Part shown: positions 1-12,500 of the stretch, piece by piece
Layout: each line of letters begins with the position of its first letter
Position numbering within the stretch: position 1 is the first letter of the stretch
NCBI RefSeq assembly: GCF_045679555.1
Contig: NC_092120.1
Location: forward strand, 7,229,574-7,293,573
Direction of reading: 5' to 3'
Length of the DNA stretch: 64,000 bases
Source of the DNA: Salvelinus alpinus
Taxonomy: Eukaryota > Chordata > Actinopteri > Salmoniformes > Salmonidae
Program-made: the position numbers and the translations under genes
Notes under the pieces: model-generated
Seen by the model: the letters and a program-made list of their open reading frames with translations, nothing else
Told to the model about the DNA's origin: nothing
Databases searched by the model: none

Positions 1-435
1 AGTGTTCTGCCATGGCCAGCGAAGAGCCCGGATCTCAATCCCATTGAGCACGTCTGGGACCTGTTGGATCGGAGGGTGAGGGCTAGGGCCATTCCCCCCA
101 GAAATGTCTGGAAACTTGCAGGTGCCTTGGTGGAAGAGTTGGGTATCATCTCACAGCAAGAACTGGCAAATCTGGTGCAGCCCATGAGGAGGAGATGCAC
201 TACAGTACTTAATGCAGCTGGTGGCCACACCAGATACCGACTGTTACTTTTGATTTTGACCCCCCCTTTGTTCAGGGACACATTATTCAATTTCTGTTAG
301 TTACGTCTGTGGAACTTGTTCAGTTTATGTCTCAGTTGTTGAATCTTATGTTTATAAAAATATTTACACATGTTAAGTTTGCTGAAAATAAACGCTGTTG
401 ACAGTGAGAGGACGTTTCTATTTTTGCTGAGTTTA
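1..435 (+). mobile_element. Tc1-like DNA transposon, 3' part (transposase C-terminus plus terminal repeat)
   Basis: The window opens inside a Tc1/mariner-type transposase. The plus strand encodes [19 protein letters not shown], the catalytic-domain [11 protein letters not shown] block of the DDE family, and then a C-terminus ending in AAGGHTRY. About 190 bases of AT-rich non-coding sequence follow, up to a terminus ending GCTGAGTTTA near 435. The left part of the element lies outside the window. It sits in the ubr5 intron after the last exon seen here and on the opposite strand to ubr5. Confidence 0.85.
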
Positions 436-571
436 TATTAAGCATGTTTTTTTGGTCCAGAAGTAAGCTCAATCTAGGGAAACCTGCAAAAATGATGATC
501 CTCCCAGTAACAATTTGACCATCAACTAAATAATCCCCTTTGAGCTATAAATAATATCACATTTTGCTAAC

Positions 572-3500
572 CTCCACAGCCAATATGATAATAGCAGCTT
601 TCTTCTTGATGGTTGAGTTGGTGGGGAGGTTGGCCAGGGAGTGCACCCCCATGCCCAGGCTGGCGATGGGCGGCAGGTCCAGCCACTCAGGGTCTCGAAT
701 CCCGCCCATACAGTCTTTGGCCATTGGGTAAATTGTGCCATTTCCATCCCGAAGGATGACTGGGGAGTCCTGGAAATAAAATTGTCAAAATGTGCTTCGA
801 AAATGAGGAAATTGTTGGATATGCAATTGCCTACACAACCTTTTCGCAATACATGAAGCATGGCTAAATTTGAAAAGGTATTGAGTAGCGGAGAGGTGCT
901 GACCTGTCCTGCGGTGAAGATTGCTACATTGCGTTCACTCTGCCCCAGGAAGGCCAGGTTACTGGTGGGGAAGTTATTCTCCTGCTCTGCTTTGCCTGTG
1001 GCCAGGTCAAAGATACAGTACCTCACCCAGTTACCAGTCTTCAGCACTGCGTGGACTCCTGAAGGGGCAGACAACACAGCAAGTCAGAAATACACATAGA
1101 ATTTATTAATATCCACACTTAAACACTCAGTAGTACATTATCGGCATTCGGCACCAACATTAATTACTACATTGTATTGTTATGCAGATGTCTTACCTTT
1201 GGAGTCAACATTCACAGCCAGAATCTCAGCCTTCTCTGGGATGCAGAGTTTTTTAGGTGTACGCTGGAAGCAATCTGGAACTTTAGGAGTTCCACCAGTT
1301 TTCACCACCTGTTGATAAATAGAGGCACCAGCTTTTAGACAAACAACATTTATACAACAGATGTAATACTACAATGACAGATAGTTTTATTGTAAAATTG
1401 GGCTTAGATTGATTAAATAATTGCACAAACATTAAACCATCACTGAAAACACACATTTGTATGGGAGTAATAACTACACTATAATGTTTTATAAGTTTGT
1501 GAGTGTAAGTGAGTGTCCAATAGTTGTACCTGTAACTCATCTATTCTGAGCAGCCTACAGTCCTGCAGCAGTGAGGAGGGGTCAGAGTCAGTGATGGGAG
1601 CTGGAGCACTAGTCTGACTCGGCTGTGTGCTCACGCTGCTTGATGTCCCTGGAAACTTCACAGCTACATACGCACCGTCCACTTTCAGCACCTGAAGTAA
1701 AAAATAAAATTAAAAAAAGTCTTACTACGGCTTTGAGTTCTGCTCTTAGGCATTTCTTTACATGTAAATGAAAACGGAAATAAAAAAATTACTCTAGGTT
1801 TTAGAAATAACTATCAAATATGTGATAAATCTAAATATTTTGTTGTTAATAAAAACAAAACAATGGCGTCTATCCCCCAGCCTGCCAGAGTGTTAGGGTC
1901 TGGTCCCTTCCTGTAGCCACACCCACCTTTCCCACAGGGACATTTTTAACATCCTCCACAAACACCACTTCCCGAAGAGGCCACTGCTCCTCGTTCACCT
2001 TCTCCTCCTCTTTGGGAGCCGGGGTCGAGCGTCTTCGTTCTGTAAGGGCAGAGAACACATGTTAGGATATTCATACAACAGCAGACCAGACCTGGGTTAA
2101 CAAACATGTAAAATACTCAAGGTGTGCTTGATTTAGCTTGTCCACTGTGCAAGGTGGGCAGGGTTTGCACTTTTAGGACTATTCTATTTGGGTTCCATTG
2201 TACCATGCAAGCTAAATCAAGTGCAGCACAAGCATTTGACGTAAGTATTTAACCCAGGTCTCGTAAGCAGATACAGCAGATTTCATTATCAGATACAACA
2301 ACTAGAGACAAACTCAAACTGCAAGCAAAAAAATTCTAATTGAGACCTGCAATTGCCACACCATCCGTTTCTAAGGCAAATGAGTCATGGCAATATTAGA
2401 GCGAGAGAGAGAGGTGATTAGTATAGTAGCTAGTAATGTGACGTACTGTAGGGCAGCGAAGCACTGCTAGCGATGGAGGAGGTGTCACTGCAGGTGGAGG
2501 CCGGGGAAGGAGGGGGCCCCATCTCAGTCTTTACCAACTCCGGCTTGCTCTCCGTTCTAAGGCGAGAATGGGTAGGACTGAGTTCATGAGTGTTGGAGAT
2601 GAGGGCCATTGATTTAGATTTGGAGTGGCTTTGAAGGGAACAAGCTGATCTCAATTCACTCCCTACTCCTTCCCGTGGGCCTAACCCTTTGATATTTGCA
2701 AACATAGAAGGGTTAGGGCCAAGGGAAAAGGGCAGGGAGCGAATTGAGACCAGATGCTCTCTGAAATGGAAGCTAACTCACTTGATCTCCTGTGTCTTGG
2801 TGGTCTTGTCCATGTTCTTGAGGCTCTCTGGTGATCGCAGCTGGAACCTGCAGCTGTCGTTCATGTTCCAGACAGACTCGAGGAGCAGTCCCACCTTGGG
2901 GATCCCAGCGTTGACAGAAAAGGCAACGGCCCCGGCGTGGTAGAGGGGGTTATTCCTCAGGCACACCTGGAGAGAGGACACAAACACCTGTTCACATTCG
3001 TTCAAAAGCAGTGTACGAGTGTACGCAACAGACATCCAACCGGATTCACAGGTGCAGAGAACAAAAACATTTCAGGAAAAAGGAACATTTATACACAGGG
3101 TTCTAATGCTCCCAGTCTTGGTTTAATGTTATGTTTTAATGTTATGTTTTGTCACCTGCGTTCCCACGGTGATGTTGGGTATTGAGGAGATACCGGCACT
3201 GGACTTTGGCTTCTTGTTCTTGGCTCTAGCCTTTTCAAGCATCTTTTTCCGTTGACTAAAAGGCACAACACCCCTGAGGAAACATTTCAAAACATAAACC
3301 ACTAACATCCAGCTTAACCTTCTTGTACGCATAGATCTCTCAAGGACCGAGTTCTACATTTGCACTGGACATTTGAGTAGAGCGAGGGCCTCTGGCCAGC
3401 CACTGCCTGAGTTCAACTAGTAATTGTTATCTTTCAAATACTTTAGCAGCACTTGATTGAGCTTGCTTGGCACAATCCCAGTGCAAATCCCGCCAATCTC

Positions 3501-6500
3501 TCTCCTCTCGGCAGTGAGGATTAACTACTGTAACTCACCACCAGTACAGGTTGCTCTCCAGCTGGGCGCAGGTGTAGAGGGCACAGCAGTGCAGAGACAC
3601 GATGCGCTCCCCCTGCAGCTCAGGGTAGGCCTGGGCACTGTGTTCCAGCTTGGATGCCACGCTGCTCAGGGTGTCATCCATCCAGGTCGCCACCTTGTTG
3701 GTCTCCGTGGCCACGGTGGCTCTGATGCTGTTAGCAGACAGCAGGGTGATCTTCTCATTGGTCAGGCCCAGGAAGGACACCCGGGGGTGGCGGATAGAAG
3801 GGTTCTGATTGGAGGAGGAGTCCATTTTTTAGATATATATATTTTTTAATGGGGTGGGTTTGCTAATAAAACATGTATTTGAATGAAAACACCTATTTAC
3901 AAAGTAGTCCTCAGGAGGAGAGTTGGTGTTAGTGTACAGCACTGGTCTCTGATAAATCATCTGAATTTTATTTGATAAAGGCTGCTGCTGAATCCTTGAC
4001 ACTGTTCATGCAATCAGTCCTGTTGGCTTGTTGTACAGTACAGATGTTTACCTGTGTGTTTCTGTATGGTTCTGGTTCACTCCACTTCCACTGGTAGAGT
4101 TCCCCCTTAGAGCTCACTGCCACCAGCTCAGAGAACAAGGACCCGATGCTCACAAACTTCACACCATCCTGGACCAAAACGCCAACAGAAACATTACTTA
4201 GAAAAATGTGCTCATCTGATCTGTGCATATTAACCCAAAACAATATTGAGGATATAGACCTAGCGAAAACTATTAAAACATATTGTTAGAAATAAACCAA
4301 GTGGGAAATCCATTAATGTGATAAATTAATGCTGTCATGTTCCCTGAACAAGCTTTATTGACATCACATCAATGAACACCAAAATGAGTGGACCTTCCCT
4401 TTAATCAAATTATTCCATCAACCAATCGATCAATGTCCTCATCCTCCCACCTTGTCAGGCCACCACTGCAGCTCCTCGCCCAGAGAGACAGGGCTCTGGA
4501 CGGGGATGTTCTTCTTGTCCAGGCTGGGCTCCCCCTCGCGGCTGGTGGAGCCCCTCTCTGTGTCAAACGAGGCCCCATCCAGCCACCTCCGCTCCCGCAA
4601 CCTCAACACAGACTCGCGCTCACGCAACAGCTCTGAGTCACGCTCTAAGGGAAGAAGGAGAACTGGTATGGCAATGGGGTCACACCAGTGGGATAAAAGT
4701 AAGCCACTCTCTGGGGAAGACCCATCAACAAATTAAAGAGATTTGTTTTTGGAATTATGCAAATAAGAGGGTTTTGGCAGTAAAAAGGGGAAAGTTAATA
4801 GTGGTGTCTGTCTGCACACTCACATGTTGAAATGTGAGGTAGGAGGACAGGTCAGGATAGATTAGAGATAGACATGCATTACAAGGGAAAGGGTTTATCC
4901 TACAGCATAAGGCTGCAGTAGAGAGTGGTGCCTGTAATGACAGGGTCTAGCGGGCCTTTCTCAGAGGGCTCACTGAAGAACAGGTATTATGGCCATGCAG
5001 CACACTGAACACACATTCACAACACCACATTGGCTTTGCCGACAAGTTGAAAAGGAAAGACTAGTATTGACTTTAACAATATACCTCAACTATCAGAGAA
5101 CTAAAAGCATATACTATATATGGTGAAAAGTAATCTTACATCCATTTAGGTAACGGATAAGGTAACTTGTTACTACAACTATTTAGGAAGATAAATGATT
5201 TAAATCTCCACCTCCCGACTACAGAGGAGGAGGATGGTCCCTAGGCAGCAGCTCTGAGTGCCGTGTGGTCAGTTACCTCGCGAGGAGCCCAGGCGGGACA
5301 GGGAGGAGCGTCTGAAGGAGGGGTAGCCGAAGTAGCTGATGTCCTCAGAGAACATGGCGTCAGCATCGATGATGACACTGGGGTGGGCTGAGTGGATGTC
5401 AGCGTCCAGCAAGGACATCAGGTCCTCTGTAAGGTCAACACAAAAGAGAGGGATGTTTATGACATAACTATTATTGTCCCATCAGGCAAGGGTCAAACCC
5501 ATAGGTTAATAAAGACGTTTGCATTTAGAATTTTTGTGAAAACTCCTTCGGTTTCACAAATGTAGCAAATCACAAATTTAGCAAATACCAACTATCTACA
5601 TAAAGCGTTCACATAAGCCCCTTAAACCAGACCAAACGGTTTGAGAGCCCTCTGCTCCTTCATACAAAGCTGCCATGTTGAGTCTTTCTTGCAATAGATT
5701 ATCATCCTAATGAGACAAAGCTGTAGAATACACATCAAGGTGAAATAAAGTGGTACCTCCAGGGAGGTAGGACTCGCTGGCTGTGTCATCGCCATCGTCA
5801 CCGTCCTCATCGTCTCTGCTCAGTAGGTTGTTGACGGCCAGGTTGACATCCAGATTGGTCCTCTGGAGCTCCCGGATGATCACACTCCTAGACTTCCCCT
5901 GGAGGACCACCTGAGCCTGGGGAAGAGGGGAGGCAACATGAAGATCACCACCCAGAAATCAACCATGTGACGGTGGTGACTGAGCATCAGAGAGAAGTGA
6001 AGGCCATGTGTTGAGGCTCTTTATAAAATTAATGGGGGGCTCTGGTCAAGCAATAAAATTGTCATATGGTGAGGTCACTTCCAGAATATAAATAAATGTA
6101 GTTGAGGACAGACAGTGGGTCTAACCTGGGAGATGAGTTCCTCTGGGATGACCGAGGCAGGGATGACAGGCTGGGGCTGGCTACCCAGGAGACCAGAGCC
6201 CCGGTCCCTCCCTGTGCGGATCACCCTGGTCTGACGTCTCGAGTCCCTGGCAGCTGTAGACGACCTCCCAGAGGAGCCTCCACCACCTCCTCCACTGACC
6301 GCTCCTCCTACACCTCCTCCCCCTGCACCTCCTACACTGCTGCTGCTGCCGCCGCCGCCACCTCCTCCTCCTCCACCTGATCCACCATTCACCCCGGAGC
6401 TCCAGCGACTACTGTTATAGCACAAGGCGAAGGTCAGGCACAGCAGTCAGCCACACAGCAGAAACTCTCAACTCAACACACGGCTGTCTGCCTGCACACT

Positions 6501-9500
6501 GGATTAGCAATTAACCGTGGGACAGCTGGCTTTCACAGAGAGAGCAGAGGTCCTAGGGTATTTATGCATACCGCAATTTGGAAGAAATTGTTTGGTAGCA
6601 AATGTCTTGTCATTTTTGAAAGATGAATTTGACTACATTAAATCTCATAATTAAGGGGCCAGTAAAGTAAGAAAAAAAAACAAGGTGGAAAAAACTATGG
6701 AGGATGGTAGATTGCTTTCACCTAGTGTCATTCAAAATCAGCCCACACCACATTTCTATCAAAGCTCAATAGGTATTTTATGTTTATGCCTTTAACCTCA
6801 GAGCTGCTGCTGCTTTGGATTGAAGGTCCCAACTTCCAGGACAACTCGGTGCTACAAGGTCTGATTCTGACCACGTCATCTCATTTTACATGGACAATAC
6901 CTGAATCCTGGATAGTAATAATGCCTTCAGCAGTCCTCCTGCAGCTGTCTTTGTCTAGGCCTAAGTGGCGCTAATGCACATGAAGCCATATAACGACTTT
7001 ACCCGAGTGCGTCTAGGGGAGGTTTTTCCTGAGGGCCCTTACTGCCAGAACTTACCCAAGGGTGTTGCCTGCCAGTCTGCCCAGTGTGTCAGAGCCAGAC
7101 AGGAACCAGGGAGGATCACTAGTCCTGCCTGGCCTGGAGCTCCTTCCTGTCCCTGAACCACTGCCACTCAACTTTGAACTGGAAACAAAAGACGGGAGAT
7201 CAGATCAGTTACTACATACCTAGTAGTCCCACATAATGGGACCGAAGATTAAGACGACAACCTGGGAGTGGAAATCCCAGGTTGTGGCCCATGTCTTAGG
7301 GCTTTTACATTTTTATGTTTAAGGTTAAAAAAATAAAAAAATACCGGGGAAATGGAGACTAGCATGGCAACACCCTCAGGAATCAGAATTGGCTGCAACT
7401 CGTTCCGCCTTCAAGACTTATTCCTTTTTAAAGGTTCTTGGGATTTTTTAGGGCTGCGATTGCTAACTCCTAAAATAAGAATTTGATATCATCGGAGTGT
7501 ATTGTGTTAAATGTGATGTCTATTGTACATGGATGTATGAATATGCTGCAGTCTAGGTTTAATTGAGTCAACTGCATTACATACTTGCCACCAAATCATG
7601 AGCAACGCCTGAGACTGACCATAACAGCATTGTCCTCTCTGAGATTCAAACCCATGACTCCTTTGTACACAGTATCTCAATATATTGTGAATTGCTTCCC
7701 AATGAAAGAATGCAGATACATTTTACTATTAGGCATTTTAGCAACACACAAAATATAGAAGTGTTTTATTTAGCAACTGAGTATATTAGGCCTAACAATG
7801 AAAGGAATTGTGCAGACTTCTGCAGAAATAAAACAAACCTGTAAAAATGTACATTTGTTTATCATTTATTACACAAGTATGACACTAAAAAAATGAAATA
7901 TAGTGAGGAGTGTGACTGGATATTATTCTGAGTGGAAGCTTTGTTCAGTCAGCTGTCAAAGTTACTGATTGAAAATGTGCAGTGCTTTTTCCACAGTAAG
8001 GCTTTCCAGTAACCCACAATGCAGCTGACTGCAAAGCTTTTACCATTTGAAACCATCTAATTTTCTTTTGAAAAGTTCAGCTTATTTCACCGTGCCAGGC
8101 AACAAAACATGTGCTCTGCAAAAAACTTAAAGTAAACCAGTCACATTATTCACCAGTCTTTCTCAGGCTGATTCACTTGCATGCTTTGCAACTAGAGGGC
8201 CTAGTTCACGGTTTGACGCTGTTCTGCTGGTAAGACATATATGGTATCAATGAAACTCACAAATGCATGCTGGCCACCAACACAATCCCGAGCAACAGCT
8301 AAAAAGGCATTCTTGCTCATACAAAATAAAACGAAGAAAAGCAAATTCATAAATGCAATTGGCTTTCAGAACGCAGCCTAGATTTCCTAAATGCTAAAAT
8401 ACCATTGCGAGCTTTGTTTTGTCTAGTTTTTGTTTGGGACAGTAAATTGCAGAGATGGAATAAAATACCAATTACTTATCTATAAAACACACATTGTCCA
8501 TGATGCAAAACACCTCAACACAGTCAACACTTTCTGGTCTTTCATTTGTCATAGTGTTTTAAGTGACTAAATAATAACATAATGAAACTGTTCAACTAGT
8601 AGGCCTAAGTACTTAGTAAGAACTCTGTGGAACTCAACTCGCAGGACTCACCATTGCTAGGCTTCAGCATGCAGGAGTCAAGGCAGAAAAATATCTTGCT
8701 GCGTTTTGTAAATGCAGATCTAAACCGCTTCTTATTGTCAATTCTGCTCGGCTTCAGTCAGGGTTCGCACCAAATCAAGAATGTAAAAGGACTCATTTTT
8801 ATGCTTCAGTGTCACTTCTCCACTCAGATGAAATCTCTGTTCTCTCATAGGATCACCAGACAGCGCTCTGACTGATATGATGTGTTTGGTACTTTCCTCC
8901 AGTGTAGTTTATACAGTAACAAGTTACAAAGCAAGATTATCATCAGCCAAAACATTAGGAAATGTAGCTGGCTACATTCTTTCGATGACAAACATTACAA
9001 ATATGGTGGCCACCCATCGTTTTTGCAAAAAAATACCTTGCTTTTTCATTGCAAACTAATTTACTAGCCAAATAGCATTGCACTTCTGTTATCATCGGAT
9101 GAAAACAATTTTCTGCCGAATGTGCTGCACTAATGTATTTTGTGTGAAGAAAAGGGGCGTGCAACTATATAGTTTCACTCAACTGAAGCAAAAGATTTTA
9201 CAAAAATGCAATATAAAAACGCAGGTGAAATGGTTTAAAACGCAGATTTTTTTATGGTATATGTTTTGAAAACACCAATTTCTGAAAGCTAATGCAACCC
9301 CTGGTATATAAAGTTCTCCCAAACTCCATTAGGATGAAACTATTTTCCTAGTGTAAACAGTCTCACCCATCGTTGCCATCTGGTTTGGTCAGCTCCAGAC
9401 GATCAGGCTGGACAGCAAAGCTGATCCGACACACACGTCCATCCTGGAAAGAAAGAAATTACTACATATTATCAAAAAGGAAAAGGTGATGGCATGTCAC

Positions 9501-12500
9501 AAAACACAAAAATATTTATTTTATTAATAAATGGTGCTCTTATTATTTAATTGTTTTAAACAAAAACAGACACTGTGTGCACTGTATAGGAAATATGGTG
9601 CCATTTGGATTCACAACCTCCATCCAAAATGTAGAGGCAGTACAGCTCAAATGTTAATGATTGTAATATACATAAATCCTTCAATGTTACCTCAAGCAGA
9701 AAGCCAGCATGGTTTGGTCCAACTACACACTGTTTTAAGGTGGCCTGCTCCAGCAGGTTGAGGTGTGGATGACTGCATTGGAGACAGACAATGTAGTGAA
9801 TGTTAACATGTAGAAAAGCTATAAAACCGCTATATATTTATCTGTGGAGTGTGGTCCCTGCTGAAAGACATGGCTGAATAATACATTTGCTGATAATTCC
9901 ACAGTTAAAATAAAATACATAATTTTCAGGTCTTACCTGTTAAAGTTGTATTTGTTGAGTTTCTCCGACACTTCACGAAGTCTGTTAAGGATAAAAATCC
10001 AATAAAAAATAGACATTAGTGAGATTGTTCATTCCTGTTCACGGTGTGAATCTGTGCAATTAACAGTCTGGAAATCCATGGCCAATGAGGACATTTCTAC
10101 TAGTCTGTACTCTGTGTAGACTATAAGGAGCATGGCATCTGCTTACACGACATTAACAAGAAGTCCGATGAGAATCTCAAATACTGATGACAATAGTATC
10201 AAAATTGCTCACCAGCTTCAATTAAAAAAAAAAAAATCTAATTGGCAGTATAGCTAAACAGTTAGAGCATGGTGTGTATAACCATATGCACTGCATTGGG
10301 ACTGTTGCCTTCACTCACAGGATGCCAGCGGGCAGGTCATTCCCAAAGTCAAAAGAGACAGGGAATGTGCGGAGCTACAGTTGAAGTCGGAAGTTTACAT
10401 ACACCTTAGCCAAATACATTTAAACTCAGTTTTTCACAATTCCTGACATTTAATCAGAGTAAAAATTCCCTCTCTTAAGTCAGTTAGGATCACCACTTTA
10501 TTTTAAGAATGTGAAATGTCAGAAGGATTTATTTCAGCTTTTATTTTATTCATCACATTCCCAGTGGGTCAGAAGTTTACATACTAATTGAGTGTATTTG
10601 GTAGCATTGCCTTTAAATTGTTTAACTTGGGTCAAACGTTTCAAGTAGACTTCCACAAGCTTCCCACAATAAGTTGGGTGAATTTTGGCCCATTCCTCCT
10701 GACAGAGCTGGTGTAACTGAGTCAGGTTTGTAGGCCTCCTTGCTCGCACACACTTTTTCTGTTCTGCCCACACATTTTCTATAGGATTGAGGTCAGGGCT
10801 TTGTGATGGCCACTCCAATACCTTGACTTTGTTGTCCTTAAGCCATCTTGCAACAACATCGGAAGTATGCTTGGGGTCAAAAGTCCATTTGGAAGACCAA
10901 TTTGCGACCAACCTTTAACTTCCTGACTGATGTCTTGAAATATTGCTTCAATATATCCACGCAATTCTCTTTCCTCGTGATGCCATTTATTTTGTGAAGT
11001 GCACCAGTGTCTCCTGCAGCAAAGCACCCCCACAACATGATGCTGCCACCCCTGTGCTTCCCGGTTGGGATGATGGTCTTCGGCTTGCAAGCCTCCCCCT
11101 TTTCCCTCCAAACATAACGATGGTCATTATAGCCAAACAGTTCCATTTTTGTTTCATCAGACCAGAAGACATTTCTCCAAAAAGTACGATCTTTGTCCCC
11201 ATGTGCAGTTGCAAACCGTAGTCTGGCTTTTTTTATGGCGGTTTTGGAGCAGTGGCTTCTTCCGTGCTAAGCGGCCTTTCAGGTTAGGTCGATATAGGTC
11301 TCATTTTACAGTGGATAGAGAGATACTTTTGTACCCATTTCCTCCAGCATCTTCACAAGGTTCTTTGCTGTTGTTCTGGGATTGATTTGCACTTTTCGCA
11401 CCAAAGTACGTTCATCTCTAGGAGACAGAACACGTCTCCTTCCTGAGCGGTATGACGGCTGCGTGGTCCCATGATGTTTATACTTGCGTACTATTATTGT
11501 TTGTACAGATGAACGTGGTACCTTCAGGCGTTTGGAAATTGCTCCCAAGGATGAACCAGACTTGTGGAAGTCTACAATTTTCTTTCTGAGGTCTTGGCTG
11601 ATTTCTTTTGATTTTCCTATGATGTCAAGCAAAGAGGCACTGACTTTGAAGGTAGGCCTTGAAATACATCCACAGGTACACCTCCAATTGACTCAAATGA
11701 TGTCAATTAGCCTGTCAGAAGCTTCTAAAGCCATGACATCATTTTCAGAATTTCCAAGCTGTTTAAAGGCACAGTCAACTTAGTGAACGTAAACTTCTGA
11801 CCCACTGGAATTGTGATACAGTGAATTATAAGTGAAATAAATCTGTCTAAACAATTGTTGGAAAATTACTAATGTCATGCAAATTAGATGTCCTAACCGA
11901 CTTGCCAAAACTATAGTTTGTAAACAAGAAATTTGTAGAGTGGTTGTAAAACTAGTTTTAATGACTCCAACCTACGTGTATGTAAACTTCCGACTTCAAC
12001 TGTACATCAGTACTATTGTGACCATTCTTTTTAGTACAAGTTTAGCAGAGTGATTATTTAGTACAACTCCAAGTCCTTAACTGTCACCATCTTAGACCTG
12101 CAAAATCTTTGATTCTAAGTAAGTTTAAAAACCATGTCGTGTAAAACATGGCAGGCTGACAGCTTTACTTTGTTTCAGCTCTAGCATCTATTCTCTCAAC
12201 GAGTGAACCAGGCACATTCCTTACTCCTTTTGCTTGCTATGAAATGACAGGTCAAATAGGATCAACAATTGTTTAAACAGAGCTTCAACTGCTATAGGCT
12301 ACACTACTGAAAGCATTGATTCTCAATTTAATGGTTGAAGTACAACAATGGTTATGTTGACAGGAAACAGGTGAAGAGAACAAACATTTAATTAATCCAT
12401 ATGCTCAAGGGAGCAAGTCAATACACCAAGGCTGATATCATACAAAAAGTCAGCCGCAGAAAGTGGACAAATCTTGTCAAAGGTGTTGCAAAGGGGAAAG

